The position numbers were made by a program, and so were the translations under genes. Below the pieces are notes generated by a model. The model was not told the DNA's origin and did not search any database. It saw nothing but the letters and a program-made list of their open reading frames with translations. From the NCBI GenBank assembly GCA_947503335.1, contig CANNCY010000006.1:1-64000 (forward strand): a DNA stretch of 64,000 bases. The letters are read 5' to 3'. This document shows, piece after piece, positions 19,203 through 27,139 of the stretch (position 1 is its first letter; every line of letters starts with the position of its first letter). The DNA is from an uncultured Pseudomonadales bacterium. Its GTDB lineage: Bacteria > Pseudomonadota > Gammaproteobacteria > Pseudomonadales > CANNCY01.

Positions 19203-19652
19203 TTATGGAACAGCTGGAGGAGCGGGAGCTGCAACTGCTGCACGACATTCAGCTGGAACGTACTTCTCATCGCTTGAAGTAGTGCAAGTCCAAGTAACGC
19301 CAGACGCTGCTGAAGCTTGAGTTGGCGTTAGATTCAAAGTTACATCAATATCTGAAGTTGCGCTAACAACAACCTGAAGAGCACCAGAAGTATCAGTACA
19401 AGTTAGAGCAGACATATTAGTAGTAGCATCGGTCACACCACGACACAAGCCTGCCCCAGCTGTAATACCTAAGTCAGCAATGTTTTCACTAACTGTTGCC
19501 TTAGCGCCTGAGGCAATAACCATACCCTCAGTAACTTTCGCACGAATTGTGTAATCTTGGTACGCTGGCAGCGCCACGGCAGCCAAAATACCGATAATCG
19601 CAACAACGATCATCAATTCAATTAGGGTAAAACCCTTTTGATTGTTTTTCAT
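19203..19652 (-). CDS. pilA: Type IV major pilin PilA
   Basis: A 149-residue prepilin. The class III leader MKNNQKG is cleaved before Phe, followed by the canonical [19 protein letters not shown] helix with Glu at +5. The mature pilin is type IVa with 142 residues. Cys 123 and 136 form the expected C-terminal disulfide loop, and Cys 70/85 may form a second one. The ATG at 19652 is chosen because GGAGAG precedes it; an in-frame TTG four codons upstream overlaps that site. Past the last Cys is an unusual 13-residue Ala/Pro tail without Ser or Thr. A sigma-54 promoter is upstream and a terminator downstream. PilB, PilC and PilD are encoded divergently. Confidence 0.96.
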   Translation of the reverse strand: MKNNQKGFTLIELMIVVAIIGILAAVALPAYQDYTIRAKVTEGMVIASGAKATVSENIADLGITAGAGLCRGVTDATTNMSALTCTDTSGALQVVVSATSDIDVTLNLTPTQASAASGVTWTCTTSSDEKYVPAECRAAVAAPAPPAVP

Positions 19653-19726
19653 AACTCTCTCCAAACGTATTTGTTTTAAGTAGATAAATATTTTTAGCTA
19701 CATAATTTGCAACTAGACAAACCCTA

Positions 19727-19741
19727 GCGAGTAGCGTGCCA
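19727..19741 (-). promoter_or_regulatory. Sigma-54 (-24/-12) promoter of pilA
   Basis: On the minus strand TGGCAC-N5-TCGC matches the RpoN consensus TGGCAC-N5-TTGC with one change; GG and GC are at the correct spacing. Transcription should start near 19715, giving a leader of about 60 bases. RpoN with PilSR controls pilA in related bacteria; those regulators are not in this window. Confidence 0.75.
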
Positions 19742-19924
19742 ATAAATACAAATACCATACAATTCAATAACTTACATGAAATCAATTCTCAACAAAGGCC
19801 TTTACACTCCTCCATACAACCAAATTCGATCATCTCATGACAAATTTGGTCACCAATACATCTTTACCAAAATAAGTTATATTCGGCGGATTAGTTCTGA
19901 AATCTTATAAGAAGGCGATCAACA

Positions 19925-21631
19925 ATGATGCTCTCGGGCGTACTTAGACAGCTTGTAGATGATGATTTAATCAGTGCCGACAAGGCAAACGAGGCACAAA
20001 CGGGTGCCCGCAAGACTCGAACACCCTTAGTTCGCTATCTAATAGAAGAAAAAATCATTGGTAGCGGCAAACTCGCTGTAGCCTCTTCTAACGCTTTTGG
20101 CATGCCACTGGTTGATCTAGCAGCGATCGACATGTCGCAAATACCTACTGACATGCCAGTTAAGCTAGTAGAACGCCATCAAGCACTGCCTTTATATAAG
20201 CGCGGTTCGCGCTTGTTCATCGCTGTATCTGACCCAACCAACCTACAAGCAGTTGACGACTTTCAATTTAGCACCAAACTAAACGTAGAAGCTGTGTTAG
20301 CCGACTTCACCCAGCTAGCAAAAACTGTTGAAGCTTACCTATCAAGCTCTGAAACGGGCGGCCCCAACCTACTTGATGATTTAGACGATGATCTTGAAAA
20401 TCTTGACGTAGAGGGCGGTGAACCTAAAGATGATGCTGACGACCAAACTTCTGCTGCCGACGAAGCACCAATTGTAAAATTTATTAATAAAATACTAGTA
20501 GACGCTATTCGTGGTGGCGCTTCAGACATTCACTTCGAGCCATACGAAAAGTCATATCGCGTGCGCTTTAGAACCGACGGCGTACTTAAAGAGATTAATC
20601 GCCCGCCTGTCAACCTTAGTGGTCGCATCTCGGCCCGTTTAAAAGTAATGTCAGGAATGGATATCTCTGAGCGCCGAGTGCCTCAAGACGGTCGTATCAA
20701 GCTAAAACTTTCTAAAAAACAAGCGATCGATTTTCGTGTAAACACCCTACCCACTTTGTGGGGTGAAAAGATTGTACTGCGTATCCTTGACCCCTCTTCT
20801 GCACAGATGGGTATTGATGCCCTAGGTTATGAAGACGATCAAAAAGAACTATACATGCAGGCCCTTGAAGAGCCGCAGGGTATGATTCTAGTTACCGGCC
20901 CTACAGGCTCGGGTAAAACCGTATCGCTTTATACAGGCTTGAACATTCTTAACACCCCCGAACGTAATATTTCGACCGCCGAAGACCCTGTTGAGATTAA
21001 CCTTGAGGGCATTAACCAGGTCAATATGAACGCGCGTGTCGGTTTAACCTTTAGCGAAGCACTGCGATCGTTTCTACGACAAGACCCTGATATCGTGATG
21101 GTGGGTGAGATTCGTGACCTTGAAACTGCTGAAATCGCTATTAAAGCGGCACAAACTGGTCACTTGGTATTGTCGACACTACACACCAACTCGGCACCTG
21201 AAACACTGACACGTTTGGCAAACATGGGAGTGCCTCAGTTTAATATCGCGACCTCAGTTAGCTTGATTATCGCCCAGCGTCTTGCTCGCCGCCTGTGCCC
21301 CAACTGTAAAGAGCCAGCGACCGACATACCAGATAACATCTATAAAGACGAAGGTTTGTTGGATGTAGGATTTGAGCGCGATGAGATCACCCTATATAAG
21401 CCGGTAGGCTGTGATTCATGTACTAAAGGCTACAAAGGCCGTGTAGGTGTATACGAGGTGGTGAGAAATACGCCCGAGATACAACACATAATAATGAACA
21501 ACGGCAACGCGTTAGAGATTGCCGCAAAATGCCAAGAGCTAGGCTTTAATACTTTGCGCCAGTCGGCACTGCGTAAAGCCGCTATGGGATTAACTAGCCT
21601 CGAAGAGGTTAACCGTGTTACAAAGGACTAA
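19925..21631 (+). CDS. pilB: Type IV pilus assembly ATPase PilB
   Basis: A 568-residue hexameric GspE-type ATPase that powers pilus extension. The N-terminal MshE/T2SSE-N-like domain is followed by an acidic linker (residues about 140-180). Then come the Walker A GPTGSGKT near residue 325, the Asp box around TAEDPVEI, and Walker B with DPDIVMVGEIRD. A tetracysteine zinc site is formed by CPNC and CDSC near residues 459-499. It is the first gene of pilB-pilC-(Excalibur)-pilD-coaE, divergent from pilA. Confidence 0.97.
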   Translation: MMLSGVLRQLVDDDLISADKANEAQTGARKTRTPLVRYLIEEKIIGSGKLAVASSNAFGMPLVDLAAIDMSQIPTDMPVKLVERHQALPLYKRGSRLFIAVSDPTNLQAVDDFQFSTKLNVEAVLADFTQLAKTVEAYLSSSETGGPNLLDDLDDDLENLDVEGGEPKDDADDQTSAADEAPIVKFINKILVDAIRGGASDIHFEPYEKSYRVRFRTDGVLKEINRPPVNLSGRISARLKVMSGMDISERRVPQDGRIKLKLSKKQAIDFRVNTLPTLWGEKIVLRILDPSSAQMGIDALGYEDDQKELYMQALEEPQGMILVTGPTGSGKTVSLYTGLNILNTPERNISTAEDPVEINLEGINQVNMNARVGLTFSEALRSFLRQDPDIVMVGEIRDLETAEIAIKAAQTGHLVLSTLHTNSAPETLTRLANMGVPQFNIATSVSLIIAQRLARRLCPNCKEPATDIPDNIYKDEGLLDVGFERDEITLYKPVGCDSCTKGYKGRVGVYEVVRNTPEIQHIIMNNGNALEIAAKCQELGFNTLRQSALRKAAMGLTSLEEVNRVTKD

Positions 21632-21667
21632 ACAGGGTTAAAGACCAAATAGGATTTGATAAAGACT

Positions 21668-22897
21668 ATGGCTACTGCTGCACAAAAAAAACAAGGCGCC
21701 GCTCCATTTGTTTATGAGGGCGTAGACCGACGTGGTAACAAGATTAAAGGCGAGATAGTAAGTAACTCAACAATCGAGGCTAAAGCCCAGCTTAGAGCGC
21801 AAGGAATTGCTGCAAAAAAAGTTAAAAAGAAACCTAAAAGCCTATTCGGCGAAGGTGGCAAAAAAATCGACGCCGGTGACATTGCGATCTTCACTCGCCA
21901 AATGGCCACTATGATGAAAGCCGGTGTACCACTGGTACAGGCCTTTGAAATCGTGTCTGAAGGCCTCGACAAGCCAGCAATGCAAAAGCTTGTGCTAGAA
22001 ATTCGCGACGAAGTAGCCGCTGGTGGGGCTTTTGCCGACTCGCTCAAAAAACACCCTAAATATTTTGACGATCTATTCTGCAGTTTGGTAGAAGCAGGCG
22101 AGCAATCAGGTGCGCTCGAAACTATGCTTGACCGTGTAGCGACATATAAAGAAAAGACCGAAGCGCTCAAAAAGAAAATCAAGAAAGCCCTGAATTACCC
22201 AATAGCAGTTGTCGTAGTTGCGATTGTCGTAACTGGTCTATTGCTTGTAAAGGTAGTACCCCAGTTCGCCGAGACTTTCAGTAGTTTTGGAGCTGAACTA
22301 CCTGCGTTCACTCAATTGGTTATGAGAATATCTGACTTCGCTATCGCTTGGTGGCTACAGACAATTATCGCCGTAGCACTGATTGGATGGGCATTTACCC
22401 AAGCTCGCATGAAATCTAAAAACTTCGCAGACAAAGTCGACGCCTACATGCTCAAAATCCCAGTAGTTGGCGAGATATTGGAAGAGTCAGTCATCGCCCG
22501 TATGTCACGTACACTAGCCACCACCTTCGCAGCTGGTGTACCTTTGGTAGACGCCCTTGAATCTGTTCAAGGTGCAGCTGGCAACGCCGTATACCGCGAT
22601 GCATTAAAACAAGTTAAAGACGACGTAACCTCAGGTATCCAGCTTAACCACGCTCTACGCAGCCAAAACCTATTCCCTTCAATGCTACTTCAGATGGTGG
22701 CGATCGGTGAAGAATCAGGCGCGTTAGACGAGATGCTAGAAAAGGTTGCCACCTTTTACGAAGAATCAGTTGATAACAAAGTAGACGGCCTTACTGCGCT
22801 TATGGAGCCCTTCATCATGTCGGTGCTAGGTATTCTAGTAGGCGGCCTAATGATTGCGATGTACTTGCCTATCTTCCAGATTGGTCAGGTTGTTTAA
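21668..22897 (+). CDS. pilC: Type IV pilus inner-membrane platform protein PilC
   Basis: A 409-residue GspF-family protein that anchors the pilus motor. It has two repeated T2SSF domains: FTRQMATMMKAGVPLVQAFE in the first and MSRTLATTFAAGVPLVDALE in the second. Three membrane segments are present, the last near the C-terminus. The longest frame opens at TTG 21656, but ATG 21668 gives the usual N-terminus. It follows pilB by 36 bases. Confidence 0.96.
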   Translation: MATAAQKKQGAAPFVYEGVDRRGNKIKGEIVSNSTIEAKAQLRAQGIAAKKVKKKPKSLFGEGGKKIDAGDIAIFTRQMATMMKAGVPLVQAFEIVSEGLDKPAMQKLVLEIRDEVAAGGAFADSLKKHPKYFDDLFCSLVEAGEQSGALETMLDRVATYKEKTEALKKKIKKALNYPIAVVVVAIVVTGLLLVKVVPQFAETFSSFGAELPAFTQLVMRISDFAIAWWLQTIIAVALIGWAFTQARMKSKNFADKVDAYMLKIPVVGEILEESVIARMSRTLATTFAAGVPLVDALESVQGAAGNAVYRDALKQVKDDVTSGIQLNHALRSQNLFPSMLLQMVAIGEESGALDEMLEKVATFYEESVDNKVDGLTALMEPFIMSVLGILVGGLMIAMYLPIFQIGQVV

Positions 22898-22911
22898 ACT
22901 TCGCAGCAAGC

Positions 22912-23172
22912 ATGCAAATGAAAAAATTAATTATAATCCTGATAGCGATTACCGCTGCGACAAAGTACTTCGATTCGACCAAACACGAATCGACGAAAAC
23001 ATCTTTAACTCCCGTAAAAGTGGAGTACAACTTTAGCTGCGATGGTCGAACCCATTGCAGCCAAATGAAGTCGTACGAAGAAGCAGTGTATTTTATAAAT
23101 CACTGCCCAAACACCAAAATGGACGGGGACCGAGACGGCAAACCATGCGAAAGACAATTCGGAATTCGTTAG
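22912..23172 (+). CDS. Small secreted Excalibur-domain protein inside the pilus operon
   Basis: An 86-residue protein with an N-terminal hydrophobic segment (KKLIIILIAITAA) that is a signal peptide or anchor. A C-terminal Excalibur calcium-binding domain follows, with Cys at 43, 49, 65 and 79 and the Ca-binding loop DGDRDGKPCE at residues 71-80. Excalibur domains occur in extracellular nucleases and other surface proteins; here the domain stands alone. It lies 14 bases after pilC and 66 before pilD on the same strand, so it is probably co-transcribed with them. I do not know of this gene as a standard part of pilBCD operons. A second ATG at 22918 is possible. Function unknown. Confidence 0.8.
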   Translation: MQMKKLIIILIAITAATKYFDSTKHESTKTSLTPVKVEYNFSCDGRTHCSQMKSYEEAVYFINHCPNTKMDGDRDGKPCERQFGIR

Positions 23173-23238
23173 AATAGCATTTCAAAAATGCCAAAGTGAC
23201 AACATCCTTCTTTATAAAAATAGTTTTACGGTACATTA

Positions 23239-24105
23239 ATGGAATTTGCTTTATCCGAGGCCCCTACCACCATCGTGATAGTGGCCGCTGCTTTAATTGG
23301 TCTATGCGTAGGCAGCTTCTTAAATGTAGTCATTTATCGACTACCCATCATGATGCAACGCGACTGGGCGCAACAGTGTGCAGAGCTTTGCGAAGAAAGC
23401 GGTGGTAACTGCCCTGCACCTGAGCACAAGCCTTTTAATCTAGTCACCCCTAATTCGCACTGCCCTAAATGCGATCGGGCGATTAAGCCTTGGGAGAATA
23501 TCCCGCTTATTAGCTATCTACTGCAACGCGGCAAGTGCAAGGGCTGTGACAAAAAGATCAGTATTCGTTACCCGTTAGTTGAGCTTGTTACAGCGCTGCT
23601 AACTGTCGCTGTATTCATGACCTTTACCCTCGAATGCGCCCTTTTCATTACCCTGTTCGTTTGGGCCCTAATCGCTCTAGGCATGATCGATTACGATACA
23701 CAGCTACTGCCTGATAGCATCACTCTACCCCTGCTTTGGCTCGGTTTATTGGCAGCGCTTAATCTCGATTCGCTTAATCTAGAGAACTCAGTTATCGGCG
23801 CGATGGCGGGCTACCTAACGCTTTGGAGTGTGTACTGGTTGTTCAAATTGCTAACCGGCAAAGAAGGTATGGGTTATGGCGATTTTAAACTGCTAGCGGC
23901 GCTAGGGGCTTGGTTTGGTGCTAAGGCGATCCCGGCCATCATTATCTTAAGCTCGGTATCGGGCATCATTATCGCTGGTGGCACCATGCTGTTAGCCGCC
24001 GAGAAGCGTGGCAAGCCTGTACCCTTTGGCCCCTTCTTAGCCTGTGCAGGCATTGCTTATCTGTTCTTTGGCGCCGATATTAACGCGCTAATTCTTGGCC
24101 AATAA
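23239..24105 (+). CDS. pilD: Prepilin peptidase / N-methyltransferase PilD
   Basis: A 288-residue polytopic aspartyl protease that cleaves prepilins and N-methylates the new Phe. It shows GLCVGSFLNVVIYRLP, the zinc-type CPKC and CKGC pairs, and the two catalytic Asp motifs in MIDYDTQLLPD and GYGDFKLLA. The cytoplasmic loop before the first CxxC carries three additional Cys (QQCAELCEESGGNC) that I do not associate with Pseudomonas PilD. Gene order pilC-pilD-coaE is conserved apart from the small gene between pilC and pilD. Confidence 0.96.
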   Translation: MEFALSEAPTTIVIVAAALIGLCVGSFLNVVIYRLPIMMQRDWAQQCAELCEESGGNCPAPEHKPFNLVTPNSHCPKCDRAIKPWENIPLISYLLQRGKCKGCDKKISIRYPLVELVTALLTVAVFMTFTLECALFITLFVWALIALGMIDYDTQLLPDSITLPLLWLGLLAALNLDSLNLENSVIGAMAGYLTLWSVYWLFKLLTGKEGMGYGDFKLLAALGAWFGAKAIPAIIILSSVSGIIIAGGTMLLAAEKRGKPVPFGPFLACAGIAYLFFGADINALILGQ

Positions 24106-24119
24106 GGGCGAGTTTCAAC

Positions 24120-24713
24120 ATGTGGGTGCTAGGCGTAACAGGCGGCATTGGTAGTGGCAAAACCGCTGCTACCGACTATCTAGCAAGCAAAGGCATCACC
24201 ATCGTCGATGCCGACGAATGCTCGCGCATTGTCGTTGAACCCGGTCGCCCTGCACTAACCGCGATCGAAGAGCACTTTGGCTCTGAGGCTATTCAAGTTG
24301 ACGGCACGCTCGATCGCGCCTGGCTGCGCACTCAGGTTTTTAGTAACCCTGACGAACGCAAGTGGCTAGAGCAGCTAACCCACCCTTTGATAAGAGACGA
24401 AATCGTTAATCAGCTCAACGCTGCCACTAGCGCCTACGCTGTGCTCGCCTCGCCCCTACTGTTCGAAACAGGCCAATCCGCCTTTTGTAACCGTACGTTA
24501 GTGATCGACGTAAGCATCGACACGCAACTAGCCCGCGCTAGCGCTCGCGATGCCAACAGTGTTGATCAGATTAAAAAGATTATCGCCGCACAGATGCCGC
24601 GCGAAGAACGCCTTGAAAAGGCAGATGATGTAGCCTCCAACGAAGGCAGCCTAGAAGAGCTTTACGCTCAGCTAGATAAACTGCACGAAAGTTACATTAA
24701 GTTACTCAGGTAG
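24120..24713 (+). CDS. coaE: Dephospho-CoA kinase
   Basis: A 197-residue P-loop kinase catalysing the last step of coenzyme A synthesis. Walker A is GGIGSGKTA at residues 8-16, followed by DADECSRIVVEPG and the LID/CoA-binding part SPLLFETG. It is 14 bases downstream of pilD in the same operon, as in pseudomonads. One copy of the over-represented GGGCGAGTT motif lies in the gap between them. Confidence 0.95.
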   Translation: MWVLGVTGGIGSGKTAATDYLASKGITIVDADECSRIVVEPGRPALTAIEEHFGSEAIQVDGTLDRAWLRTQVFSNPDERKWLEQLTHPLIRDEIVNQLNAATSAYAVLASPLLFETGQSAFCNRTLVIDVSIDTQLARASARDANSVDQIKKIIAAQMPREERLEKADDVASNEGSLEELYAQLDKLHESYIKLLR

Positions 24714-24807
24714 TTCGCCGACGGACTGCACTGAACATAGATTTTTCTATACCCCACGACGACCCTCGCTGCTATAGTTAAAATATGTATTTAGTAGAGG
24801 CGTAGTC

Positions 24808-25041
24808 ATGACTACCAAACTAACAATCGATATAGAGCACTCATTGAGCCAACGGCTAAGCCAACTGGCCAATGACAAACAATGCTCAGAAGCGCAAATT
24901 GCTGCACAAGCAATCGAAGATTATGTCAATCTAAATGAATGGCAAGTCAATGAGATTAACCAAGCATTAACTGAAGCTGACAACGGGCAATTCGCTACTA
25001 CCAACGAGGTATCTGAAATAATCAATAAGTATGCAGATTAA
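24808..25041 (+). CDS. Ribbon-helix-helix antitoxin (CopG/ParD-like)
   Basis: A 77-residue protein whose N-terminus (KLTIDIEHSLSQRLSQLA) fits a ribbon-helix-helix DNA-binding fold. Next comes a helix ending in QAIEDYV and a C-terminal toxin-binding tail (ALTEADNGQFATTNEVSEIINKYA). It sits upstream of a ParE-like toxin gene and overlaps it by 11 bases, the normal layout of a type II module. An AGAGG site precedes the ATG, and a TATAGT -10-like box lies about 35 bases upstream. The partner toxin is frameshifted, so the antitoxin may now be an orphan. Confidence 0.85.
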   Translation: MTTKLTIDIEHSLSQRLSQLANDKQCSEAQIAAQAIEDYVNLNEWQVNEINQALTEADNGQFATTNEVSEIINKYAD

Positions 25042-25320
25042 GTGGCTTAAAACAGCACTACTAGACTTAGATGACGAGGCGGCCTACATTACCAGAAACA
25101 ATCCTCGTGCTGCTGCACTAACTGTAAAACGCATTACGCAAACAATTGAACTACTAAATCAGCGCCCGCTGCGGGCAGACCTGGTCGAGTTGAGAACACT
25201 AGAGAACTAGTAGTACCACACACTAGATACATCGTGCCTTATCGAATCATTGAAGGGGCAAACGAGATTCACATTTTAAGGATCTTTCACACGTCGAGAA
25301 AGCCACCAAGAGCCTGGTAG
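25031..25320 (+). pseudogene. RelE/ParE-type toxin, broken by a one-base frameshift
   Basis: The frame from ATG 25031 encodes a normal ParE start (MQIKWLKTALLDLDDEAAYI) but stops at 25210 after 59 residues. From about 25,168 the conserved remainder continues in another frame: GRPGRVENTRELVVPHTRY, then IVPYRI and ILRIFHTSRK, ending at 25320. Adding one C to the CCC run at 25165-25167 restores a 96-residue protein across the join. I read this as a one-base deletion that inactivated the toxin; a sequencing error is the main alternative. The gene ends directly against the convergent yacG stop. Confidence 0.85.
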
Positions 25321-25536
25321 CTAATCCCACTCATCAAAATCATCAGTACCTTCGCCCGAGGTTACATCAGCACCGGCAATCACATTACGTTCTTCGGCCC
25401 AGTCGCCAAAGTCGATCTGTTGGCAGCGCTTTGAGCAGAATGGGCGCTCGGGGTATTTGTCTGACCATTCGATCGACTTTTTGCAGGTAGGGCACGCCAT
25501 GATGCGTGGTGTGGTATTGGCTTTGGTCACAGTCAT
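25321..25536 (-). CDS. yacG: DNA gyrase inhibitor / zinc-binding protein YacG
   Basis: A 71-residue protein with the four-Cys zinc site CPTC...CSKRCQQIDFGDW typical of YacG, which binds GyrB and inhibits DNA gyrase. The C-terminal tail is acidic. It is encoded five bases after mutT, matching the secA-mutT-yacG order of enterobacteria, here with argJ between secA and mutT. Confidence 0.94.
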   Translation of the reverse strand: MTVTKANTTPRIMACPTCKKSIEWSDKYPERPFCSKRCQQIDFGDWAEERNVIAGADVTSGEGTDDFDEWD

Positions 25537-25541
25537 AATTA

Positions 25542-25934
25542 TTACTCAGCTAAAGCCAACACGGCATCAACAATCGCTACGTTTGCAGCGGGGAATTCAA
25601 TTTGGGCGAGTTCAGACACTGGCACCCATTCTACGGGCTGGCCTTCGCAGCCTTCTGGTGTGCCGCTAAAAGAGCGCACTACATGGGTATCAAGTAAAAC
25701 TCGCTTGTCGCCATAGTCGTGGGCGATGTCAATCAACGGCTCGCAACCGTCGATGGTAATACCGATCTCTTCAAGCAACTCACGTGACAAAGCAGACTCA
25801 ACACTCTCACCCGACTCAACCTTACCACCGGGGAACTCCCACAAACCGCCCTGATGCTGATGATCAGCACGCTTCGCTAGCAGTACTTTACCGTCGACTA
25901 AAATGACGCCAACGGCTACGTGTACCTGCTTCAT
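25542..25934 (-). CDS. mutT: 8-oxo-dGTP diphosphatase MutT
   Basis: A 130-residue Nudix hydrolase that removes 8-oxo-dGTP from the nucleotide pool. The Nudix box GX5EX7REUXEEXGU is complete at residues 37-59, and GLWEFPGGK precedes it. The ATG overlaps the argJ stop (ATGA), so it is translationally coupled to argJ. Confidence 0.95.
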   Translation of the reverse strand: MKQVHVAVGVILVDGKVLLAKRADHQHQGGLWEFPGGKVESGESVESALSRELLEEIGITIDGCEPLIDIAHDYGDKRVLLDTHVVRSFSGTPEGCEGQPVEWVPVSELAQIEFPAANVAIVDAVLALAE

Positions 25935-27127
25935 GTGCGGTACTCGGCGTTGATGGTTACATAGTCATGACTTAGGTCACTGGTAAATACGCGGTCGGCG
26001 TAATCGCCTGCGCCTAAGTCAATGGTAATCTTGATCTCGGTTTGATCCATTACTGCTTGGCCGGCTTCTTCGGTATACGAAGACGCACGCTGCCCCTTAG
26101 CAACGATCTGCACATCGCCGAGGTAGATATCAATTGAGTCAGTCGATAGCGAATCAATACGAGCGCGCCCTACAGCGGCCAGTATGCGCCCCCAGTTGGG
26201 GTCGCTGGCAAAGAGTGCGGTTTTCACTAACGGCGAGTGAGCAACCGTATAGGCCACCTCTACGGCATCCTCGGTAGACAGCGCCCCTTTAACGGCTACT
26301 TCAACAAACTTAGTAGCGCCTTCGCCATCGCGCACAATGGCTTGGGCGAGTTCTAAATTAAGCTTATTTAGCGCATCAACAAAGGCCACGTCATCGGCAC
26401 TAACCGACACACCCGATGCACCGGTTGCTGCCATCACGCAACTGTCGTTGGTTGAGGTATCGCTATCAACGGTAATACGATTAAAGCTTTGGCCCACGGC
26501 ATCGCGCAACATCGCATCTAATACATCAGGCTCAATCGCGGCATCGGTTGCCACAAAGGCTAACATCGTCGCCATATTCGGCTGAATCATGCCGGCACCC
26601 TTAGAGATACCGGTGATCGTTACGGCACCCTGAGGCAACTCAACACTAACAGATGCCCCCTTAGGCATGGTATCGGTGGTCATGATACCTTCGGCAGCAT
26701 CCCGCCAAGACGACAATTCGGGCAACGATGGCACAGCACCTAACAGGCGACTCATCGGCAAATATTCGCCAATCACACCGGTCGAAAACGGCAGTACCTG
26801 ATCAGCATTTACCCCCAACGATTGAGCAACTGCGTCGCAGGTTGCGTAGGCATCGCGCATACCCTGTTCGCCAGTGCCGGCGTTCGCATTGCCGGTATTG
26901 ATCACCCAAGCGCGCGGCTGCGCCTTGGCTAAGTGATCTTTACACACATGCACCGGCGCCGCGCAAAAACGATTTTGCGTAAACACACCTGCCGTAACAG
27001 TCGAAGGGGCGAGTTCAAACACGACTAGATCTTTACGACCCGGTGTTTTGATACCGGCCGAGCCAACGCGCGGGGTAATACCCGCAACGCTTGGTAGCTC
27101 GCCCACTGGGCTTAGATTTACCGCCAT
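25931..27127 (-). CDS. argJ: Glutamate N-acetyltransferase / ornithine acetyltransferase ArgJ
   Basis: A 398-residue self-processing enzyme of arginine synthesis that recycles the acetyl group from acetylornithine to glutamate. The autocleavage site is in KGAGMIQPNMATMLAF, between Ala and the nucleophilic Thr. The N-terminal AGVFTQNRFCAAPV and the C-terminal DPNWGRILAAVGRA motifs are intact. Whether it also uses acetyl-CoA cannot be told from sequence alone. It lies 12 bases after secA. Confidence 0.96.
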   Translation of the reverse strand: MAVNLSPVGELPSVAGITPRVGSAGIKTPGRKDLVVFELAPSTVTAGVFTQNRFCAAPVHVCKDHLAKAQPRAWVINTGNANAGTGEQGMRDAYATCDAVAQSLGVNADQVLPFSTGVIGEYLPMSRLLGAVPSLPELSSWRDAAEGIMTTDTMPKGASVSVELPQGAVTITGISKGAGMIQPNMATMLAFVATDAAIEPDVLDAMLRDAVGQSFNRITVDSDTSTNDSCVMAATGASGVSVSADDVAFVDALNKLNLELAQAIVRDGEGATKFVEVAVKGALSTEDAVEVAYTVAHSPLVKTALFASDPNWGRILAAVGRARIDSLSTDSIDIYLGDVQIVAKGQRASSYTEEAGQAVMDQTEIKITIDLGAGDYADRVFTSDLSHDYVTINAEYRT

Positions 27128-27139
27128 GCTACTAACCTA

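Noticed and set aside
25163-25170. Programmed -1 frameshift in the ParE toxin
   Set aside because: The site CGC-CCG is not a classic slippery heptamer and no stimulatory hairpin is evident; a one-base deletion is simpler.
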